Source: Aeromicrobium sp. Leaf350
GTDB taxonomy: Bacteria > Actinomycetota > Actinomycetes > Propionibacteriales > Nocardioidaceae
Direction of reading: 5' to 3'
Assembly (NCBI RefSeq): GCF_916858655.1
Contig: NZ_CAKASL010000001.1
Coordinates: 868,001-932,000, forward strand
DNA: 64,000 bases
Within the stretch, counting starts at the first letter, position 1. Every line of letters begins with the position of its first letter. The notes under the pieces are model-generated. The model saw only the letters and a program-made list of their open reading frames with translations. It was not told where the DNA came from and did no database searches. Positions 58,945 through 64,000 of this stretch are shown in pieces. The position numbers were made by a program, and so were the translations under genes.

Positions 58945-60099
58945 TCAGGCGGGAGCGTCGACCGCGGCGCCCAGCCGCTCGAACGCCGCCGTCAGCACCT
59001 CGGGCGTCGTCGCGTAGTTGAGCCGGGCGAAGTCGGGGCCACCCCGACGCGCCCGCCCCGGCTCCGGCAGCGCGCCGAACGGCGACGCCTCTCCGAGCGC
59101 GACGCCGGCCCGCTCACGCAGGACGACAGCGGCCTCGCCCCCGAGGTCGTAGGCCGCGAGGTCGAGCCAGGCGAGGTAGGAGTCGTCGCCCATGACGATC
59201 CCGGCCTGCGGCAGATGGGCGTGGAGGAGCTCGGCGACGAGCCGCCGGTTCTCGGCCAGGTCGGCCCGCACGGCGTCGAGCCACTCCACCCCCTCCGCCC
59301 AGGCGGCCTCCTGCGTCCGGATGCCGACCTGGCTCGGGCCGTGCGACAGGAGCTCGGGCAGCGCGCGCACCGCGTCGGCCACGTCGTCCCCCGCGACCAG
59401 GAGCGCCGCCTTGACCCCGGCCAGGTTCCAGGCCTTCGACGCGGACGTGACGACCACGGCGTCCTCCGTGCCGGGCAGCGACAGGTAGGGGGCGAACCGC
59501 ACCGGGTCGGCCAGCGGCGCGTGGATCTCGTCGACCACCACCCGCACGTCGTGGTGCCGCGCGAGCTCGGCGACGTGCAGCAGCTCGGCACGGCTCGGCG
59601 CGATCGACGTGGGGTTGTGCGGGTTGCACAGCAGGACGGTCGCCTGTCCGGCGTGCGCCTCGAAGGCGTCGGCGAGCGCGTCGAGGTCCAGGCCCCAGTC
59701 CTCGCCCAGAGGTACCTCGACGGGGCGAGCGCCGACCAGGGCGATCGCGTCGAAGAACGGCGGGTAGACGGGCGGCGTCAGGATGACGGTGTCACGGCGG
59801 GTGAGGCGCAGCGCCTCCACGACCCCCGTCATGACGTCGGCGACGGGCCTCGCGAATCCCGGCTCCCAGGCCCAGCGGCCCCGCGCGAAGGTCGCGAACG
59901 CGGCGGCGTACCCGCGGTCGTCGGGGTAGCCGAGGTCGCCGCTCGTGGCGACCTCCTCGAGGACCCGGGTCACGGCCGGCGCGAGCGGGGCGTCCATCTC
60001 CGCGACCCACAGCGGAAGCACGTCCGGGCCGAACCACGACCACTTGACGCTCCTGCGGGCGCGCAGGTCCGGCAGCGTCAGCTCACGCAGGGGTCGCAT
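58945..60099 (-). CDS. MalY/PatB family PLP aminotransferase (cystathionine beta-lyase-like)
   Basis: A 384-residue fold-type I PLP enzyme. DVLPLWVAEMDAPLAPAV at the start is diagnostic of MalY/PatB beta-C-S lyases. LLCNPHNPTSIAPSRAEL, VVVDEIHAPL and TSASKAWNLAGVKAAL (Schiff-base Lys) follow. It cleaves cystathionine or cysteine to pyruvate, ammonia and a thiol. It is divergent from the Mrp operon. Confidence 0.9.
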   Translation of the reverse strand: MRPLRELTLPDLRARRSVKWSWFGPDVLPLWVAEMDAPLAPAVTRVLEEVATSGDLGYPDDRGYAAAFATFARGRWAWEPGFARPVADVMTGVVEALRLTRRDTVILTPPVYPPFFDAIALVGARPVEVPLGEDWGLDLDALADAFEAHAGQATVLLCNPHNPTSIAPSRAELLHVAELARHHDVRVVVDEIHAPLADPVRFAPYLSLPGTEDAVVVTSASKAWNLAGVKAALLVAGDDVADAVRALPELLSHGPSQVGIRTQEAAWAEGVEWLDAVRADLAENRRLVAELLHAHLPQAGIVMGDDSYLAWLDLAAYDLGGEAAVVLRERAGVALGEASPFGALPEPGRARRGGPDFARLNYATTPEVLTAAFERLGAAVDAPA

Positions 60100-60191
60100 G
60101 ACCACATCGTGCCGCAGCAACGCCGGAGCCGCGTCTCGGCGCACCACCACCGACAGCACCTCAGGTCCCCGACCGGTAGACTGGTCGTCGG

Positions 60192-63026
60192 ATGATCACC
60201 CTGCTCGCTGCGCACCTCCTTGCCGCAGCGGGGGCCCCTGCCCTGGTCCGACTTCTCGACCGGCGGGCCTTCCTGGTGCTGGCCCTCGTGCCGGCCGCGA
60301 GCTTCGCCTGGCTCCTGCCGAAGGTCGTCGCGGGCGACCTGGTGACGCAGGAGATCTCGTGGGTGCCGGGCCTCGGGCTCGACATCTCGCTGCGGCTCGG
60401 TGAGGTCAGTGGCCCGTTCTCGCTGCTCGTGACTGGTGTCGGTGCCCTGGTGCTCTTCTACTGCGGCTGGTACTTCAAGCCGGGCGACACCGAGCTGTGG
60501 CGCTTCAGCGCCGTGTTCACGGCGTTCGCCGGCGCGATGCTCGGCCTGGTGCTGTCCGACAACGTGTACGTGCTCTACATCTTCTGGGAGCTCACGACCG
60601 TCCTGTCGTACCTGCTCGTGGGCCACAACCCCGAGCGCCGCGCCAACCGTCGCGCGGCCATGAACGCCCTGCTGGTCACGACCTTCGGCGGCCTGGCGAT
60701 GCTCGCCGGGCTCGTCATCCTGCACCTCACGTCCGGCACGCCCCTGCTCAGCGAGATCGTCGCCGACCCGCCGGAGGCCACGGTCACGGTGCAGATCGCC
60801 GTGGCCCTCGCCCTCGTCGGCGCGGTGTCGAAGTCGGCGCTCGTCCCGTTCCACTTCTGGCTGCCGGGCGCCATGGCGGCCCCCACGCCCGTCAGCGCCT
60901 ACCTGCACGCGGCGGCCATGGTGAAGGCCGGCATCTTCCTGGTCGCCGTCCTGGCGCCGGCGTACGCCGACCTCGCCTGGTGGCGGCCCACGCTCGCCAC
61001 GCTCGGGATCGTCACGATGGTCATCGGCGGTCTCCGGGCGCTGCGGCAGTACGACGTCAAGCTCCTGCTCGCCTACGGCACCGTCAGCCAGCTCGGCTTC
61101 CTGACCCTGATCGCCTCGATCGGCACCCGGTCCGCCGCGGTCGCCGGTCTGGCGATGGTCGTGGCGCACGCGCTGTTCAAGTCGACCCTGTTCCTGGTGG
61201 TCGGCATCATCGACCGCAGCGCCGGCACCCGCGACCTCCGCGACCTCTCGGGGCTCTGGCGGCTCCTGCCGTGGCCGTTCGCCGCGGCCGTCGTGGCGGG
61301 TGCCTCCATGGCCGGCATCCCGCCCGCCTTCGGCTTCGTCGCGAAGGAGGCCGTGCTGGCCTCGATCGAGGACCTCGGTGCCGACACGGGCGCAGGGTGG
61401 GGCGTCGTGGCCCTCGCCGGCATCGTCGTCGGCACGATCCTCACGGTCGCGTACACCGCGCGCTTCGTCTGGGGCGCCTTCGCGACCAAGGCCGACGTCC
61501 CGCCGTGCGACATCATGCGGCGCTCCTCCTGGTTCGTCGTCTCCCCCGTGATCCTGACGGCCGCCTCGCTCGTCGCGGGATTCTCGGGTCCGTGGCTCAC
61601 GACGATCCTCGGTCGCGCCGGGGAGGCCTACCCGGCCGGCGCCCACGAGCTCGAGCTGACCCTCTGGCACGGCGTCAACCTGCCGCTGCTGCTCTCACTG
61701 ACCACGATCGTGCTCGGCATCGCCCTGTTCGTGGCGCGCCGGTCCGTGGCCGCCGCCCAGCACGCGATCACCGACCGCCTCCCGATGCCCGACGCCGAGC
61801 AGTCGTACTACGCCGTCGTCCGCGGGGTCGAGCGCGTGTCGGTCGAGCTCACGGGTCGCGTCCAGCGCGGTTCGCTCCCGTTCTACCTCGGCACGATCAT
61901 CGTCGTCCTGGCCCTGCTGCCGGGATCGATGCTGGTCCGCGCCTTCGTCCTCGACGAGGGCGGGCTCGACGTCGACCTCGCCGACCGCCCCGCCCAGGTC
62001 GTGATCGTCGCGCTCGTGATCGGTGCGGCGATCGCCGCCGTACGGTCCCGGCGCCGCCTGCGCGCCGTGCTCCTCGTGGGCCTGACGGGCTACGGCACCG
62101 CGATGCTGTTCGTGCTCCACGGGGCGCCCGACCTCGCGCTGACCCAGGTGCTCGTCGAGACCTTCCTGCTCGTGACGTTCGTGCTGGTGCTGCGGCGCCT
62201 CCCCCCGTTCTTCTCGGAGCGGCCGTTCACGGCCGACCGCTGGGTCCGCATCGCCGCCGGCGCCACGGTCGGCCTCGTCGTCGCCGGGCTCGCGCTGCTC
62301 ACCGCCGCCTCGCGCATCGCCGACCCGATCGGTCAGGAGTTCGCCGAGCCCGCGGTCAGCTACGGCGGCGGCTACAACATCGTCAACGTCACCCTCGTCG
62401 ACATCCGTGCGTGGGACACCCTCGGTGAGCTCTCCGTGCTCGTCGTGGCCGCCACCGGCGTCGCCAGCCTGATCCACCTGCTGACCGACCGCGCCGAGCG
62501 CATCAGCCGCGTGCCCAGCGGGTCCGGCTCGCAGCGCTGGCTGCAGCGCCTCGACGCCGTGCGCGCCGAGCGTCGCTCCGTCGTGTTCGAGGTGGTCACC
62601 CGCCTCGTGTTCCACGCCGTGATCGTCTACTCGATCTTCATCATGCTGATCGGCCACAACGAGCCCGGCGGCGGCTTCGCCGGCGGCCTCATCGCGGGCC
62701 TCGCCCTCATGGTGCGCTACCTCGTGGGCGGCCGACAGGAGCTCGACGCGGCCGCGCCCGTCGACGCCGGTCTCGTGCTGGGCCTCGGCCTCGCGACCGC
62801 GGCCCTCGCGGGCCTGCTGCCGACGCTGCTCGGTGGAGGGGTCCTGCAGAGCGCCATCGTCGACATCCCGCTCGGGCCGCTCGGCGAGCTGCACCTGGTC
62901 ACGTCGGTCTTCTTCGACATCGGCGTCTACCTCGTCGTGATCGGCCTGGCCCTCGACGTGCTCCGCAGCCTCGGCGGCGGCATCGACCAGCACGTCGCCG
63001 ACGAGGACCAGGCGGTGGGCGTGTGA
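60192..63026 (+). CDS. mrpA: Mrp Na+/H+ antiporter subunit A with fused MnhB domain
   Basis: A 944-residue membrane protein. The N-terminal two thirds form the NuoL-like channel (FYCGWYFKPGDTELWRFSAV, NVYVLYIFWELTTVLSYLLV, LVPFHFWLPGAMAAPTPVSA). Later helices contain DUF4040 (LFVLHGAPDLALTQVLVE) and a MnhB domain (YSIFIMLIGHNEPGGGFAGG). MrpA of about 800 residues plus MrpB gives this length, so subunits A and B are fused. It exchanges Na+ for H+ and helps pH and salt homeostasis. TAGACT lies 9 bases before the ATG. Confidence 0.94.
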   Translation: MITLLAAHLLAAAGAPALVRLLDRRAFLVLALVPAASFAWLLPKVVAGDLVTQEISWVPGLGLDISLRLGEVSGPFSLLVTGVGALVLFYCGWYFKPGDTELWRFSAVFTAFAGAMLGLVLSDNVYVLYIFWELTTVLSYLLVGHNPERRANRRAAMNALLVTTFGGLAMLAGLVILHLTSGTPLLSEIVADPPEATVTVQIAVALALVGAVSKSALVPFHFWLPGAMAAPTPVSAYLHAAAMVKAGIFLVAVLAPAYADLAWWRPTLATLGIVTMVIGGLRALRQYDVKLLLAYGTVSQLGFLTLIASIGTRSAAVAGLAMVVAHALFKSTLFLVVGIIDRSAGTRDLRDLSGLWRLLPWPFAAAVVAGASMAGIPPAFGFVAKEAVLASIEDLGADTGAGWGVVALAGIVVGTILTVAYTARFVWGAFATKADVPPCDIMRRSSWFVVSPVILTAASLVAGFSGPWLTTILGRAGEAYPAGAHELELTLWHGVNLPLLLSLTTIVLGIALFVARRSVAAAQHAITDRLPMPDAEQSYYAVVRGVERVSVELTGRVQRGSLPFYLGTIIVVLALLPGSMLVRAFVLDEGGLDVDLADRPAQVVIVALVIGAAIAAVRSRRRLRAVLLVGLTGYGTAMLFVLHGAPDLALTQVLVETFLLVTFVLVLRRLPPFFSERPFTADRWVRIAAGATVGLVVAGLALLTAASRIADPIGQEFAEPAVSYGGGYNIVNVTLVDIRAWDTLGELSVLVVAATGVASLIHLLTDRAERISRVPSGSGSQRWLQRLDAVRAERRSVVFEVVTRLVFHAVIVYSIFIMLIGHNEPGGGFAGGLIAGLALMVRYLVGGRQELDAAAPVDAGLVLGLGLATAALAGLLPTLLGGGVLQSAIVDIPLGPLGELHLVTSVFFDIGVYLVVIGLALDVLRSLGGGIDQHVADEDQAVGV

Positions 63027-63042
63027 GCGAGGTGACCCGGGC

Positions 63043-63561
63043 ATGAGCGTCGACCTGACCCTGATCATCGCGATCGGCGTGCTCGTGGCGTGCGGCACGA
63101 CGCTCGTGCTCGAGCGCAGCCTGACGCGCATCCTGGTCGGCTTCGTGCTGCTCGGCAACGGCGTCAACCTGTTCTTCATCGTGGCCTCCGGTCCGCCCGG
63201 CGCCGCCCCGATCGTGCGCGACAACGGCGAGCGCATGGCCGACCCGCTGCCGCAGGCCATGGCACTGACGGCGATCGTCATCACCCTGGGCGTCACGGCG
63301 TTCGGCCTCGCGCTGGCCTACCGCACCTGGCAGCTCGAGGGGCACGACGACGTGCAGGACGACGTCGAGGACGCCCTCGTCATCCGTCGCGCCGAGCGCG
63401 ACGACCTCTCGGCCAGCTTCGACGAGGTCGACGAGTCGCTCCCCGAGGAGGAGGGTGCCGACCTGCCGGCGGTCGACGACGAGGTCACCGACGAGAACGC
63501 CGAGACCGCCGACGACGAGCCCCACAACGACGGCGCTCCTGACGCAGGGGGAACCCGATGA
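63043..63561 (+). CDS. mrpC: Mrp antiporter subunit C
   Basis: A 172-residue NuoK-like subunit: three membrane helices, with ILVGFVLLGNGVNLFFIVAS and DPLPQAMALTAIVITLGVTA as signature, then an acidic tail of about 60 residues after AYRTWQLEG that is not part of the fold. It follows mrpA by 16 bp and overlaps mrpD by 4 bp. Confidence 0.94.
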   Translation: MSVDLTLIIAIGVLVACGTTLVLERSLTRILVGFVLLGNGVNLFFIVASGPPGAAPIVRDNGERMADPLPQAMALTAIVITLGVTAFGLALAYRTWQLEGHDDVQDDVEDALVIRRAERDDLSASFDEVDESLPEEEGADLPAVDDEVTDENAETADDEPHNDGAPDAGGTR

Positions 63562-64000
63562 ACCACCTCGCGAGCCAGCTGGTGCTCGTGCCGGTCATCG
63601 TGCCCCTGCTCGGCGCCGGCCTCTGTCTGGCGTTCGGTCGATCCGCCCGCGCGCAGCGCATCATCAGCATCGTCGCCCTCGCCCTGGTGGTCGCCGCCGC
63701 TGCCGCCCTGCTGTGGCGGGCCGACCAGTTCGGTCCGCAATCGGTCAACGTCGGCGGCTGGCCCGCTGACATTGGCATCAGCCTCGTCGCCGACCGCCTC
63801 TCCGCCCTCCTGCTGGTCGTGTCGACGATCGTCACGTTCTCGGTGCTGCTGTACTCGTTCGGCCAGGGCATCGTGGAGTTCGGTCGCGACACCCCGCTGT
63901 CGGTCTTCCACCCCACGTTCCTGGTGCTGAGCGCGGGCGTGTCCGCGGCGTTCCTCTCGGCCGACCTGTTCAACCTGTTCGTCGGCTTCGAGATCCTGCT
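63558..64000 (+). CDS. mrpD: Mrp antiporter subunit D, partial
   Basis: Starts by ATGA overlap with mrpC (MNHLASQLVLVPVIVPLLGA) and runs off the window after 147 residues. The NuoN/M-like start continues with ADRLSALLLVVSTIVTFSVL and ends in SADLFNLFVGFEIL, the conserved helix with the membrane Glu. The full gene should encode about 500 residues. Subunits E, F and G are expected beyond the window. Confidence 0.92.
   Translation, partial: MNHLASQLVLVPVIVPLLGAGLCLAFGRSARAQRIISIVALALVVAAAAALLWRADQFGPQSVNVGGWPADIGISLVADRLSALLLVVSTIVTFSVLLYSFGQGIVEFGRDTPLSVFHPTFLVLSAGVSAAFLSADLFNLFVGFEIL

Noticed and set aside
61695-63296. Long minus-strand frame opposite mrpA and mrpC
   Set aside because: The plus strand carries recognisable antiporter helices; the opposite frame has no family features.
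1-64000. CRISPR arrays, tRNA or rRNA genes, prophage
   Set aside because: No regularly spaced repeats, cloverleaf-like sequences, rRNA segments or phage structural genes were recognised on reading; no search tool was run.

Overview
The window is about 64 kb of GC-rich, tightly packed DNA (roughly 70% G+C by eye). Many starts are GTG and many genes overlap by 4 bp. WhiB, a DUF222-HNH (13E12-type) protein, coenzyme F420 biosynthesis, an Mrp antiporter and TANNNT-6/7 nt-start leaderless genes point to an actinobacterium. Nocardioidaceae (Aeromicrobium or Nocardioides) is my guess and is not proven. I saw no tRNA, rRNA, CRISPR array, integrase or insertion sequence. No stretch over about 300 bases lacks a gene; the longest gaps are about 240 bp (41687-41926) and 211 bp (42767-42977).

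Layout. 0-3.1 kb: AraC regulator, VanZ-like protein, and an LLM oxidoreductase coupled to an F420-type NADP oxidoreductase, followed by a broken Uma2 gene. 3.5-9 kb: a cell-envelope stress island, with an ECF sigma factor and an Asp23-like partner divergent from a run of Asp23/Gls24-family, membrane-anchor, CsbD and other small proteins. 9-12.7 kb: WhiB, a LexA-box-controlled HNH protein, a thioesterase and a TauE/SafE permease. 12.8-19.7 kb: an alpha/beta hydrolase, then the F420 genes fbiA-fbiB (plus strand) converging on npdG-fbiC-fbiD (minus strand).

19.7-50.8 kb is the centrepiece, a catabolic island of about 30 kb. The minus-strand run from 31929 to 16318 is 17 genes, nearly all joined by 1-8 bp overlaps. 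It starts with a MaoC hydratase and an LLM oxidoreductase, passes through a CaiB CoA-transferase, MmgE/PrpD, a triple-RidA protein, a hydratase/DUF35/thiolase-like set, acyl-CoA dehydrogenase, CitE lyase, cupin, thioesterase and hydrolase, and ends in npdG-fbiC-fbiD. Upstream lies a second minus-strand operon (41686-32057): a Dpp-type ABC importer, hydrolase, crotonase, hotdog protein, acyl-CoA ligase and a GntR/FCD regulator. An Asp/Glu racemase-family gene and two plus-strand operons follow (acyl-CoA dehydrogenase-VOC-MFS; bicupin-ketopantoate reductase family-TPP enzyme-nitrilase). Four promoters in this island carry an 11-bp operator, ATGTCnGACAT or one mismatch from it, placed in or next to the core promoter; the racemase promoter carries a weaker match. 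The GntR protein is the obvious candidate to bind it. My reading is a single regulon for uptake and F420-assisted breakdown of an unknown organic acid, possibly nitrogen-containing, that brings its own cofactor synthesis genes.

50.9-64 kb is ordinary: an MFS transporter, a 123-bp concentric palindrome, a thiamine operon (thiM-thiE-thiD/tenA) under a TPP riboswitch, a lysoplasmalogenase-like protein, a PlsC acyltransferase, an exonuclease, an SDR, type II dehydroquinase, a MalY/PatB aminotransferase, and the start of an Mrp antiporter operon that runs off the end.
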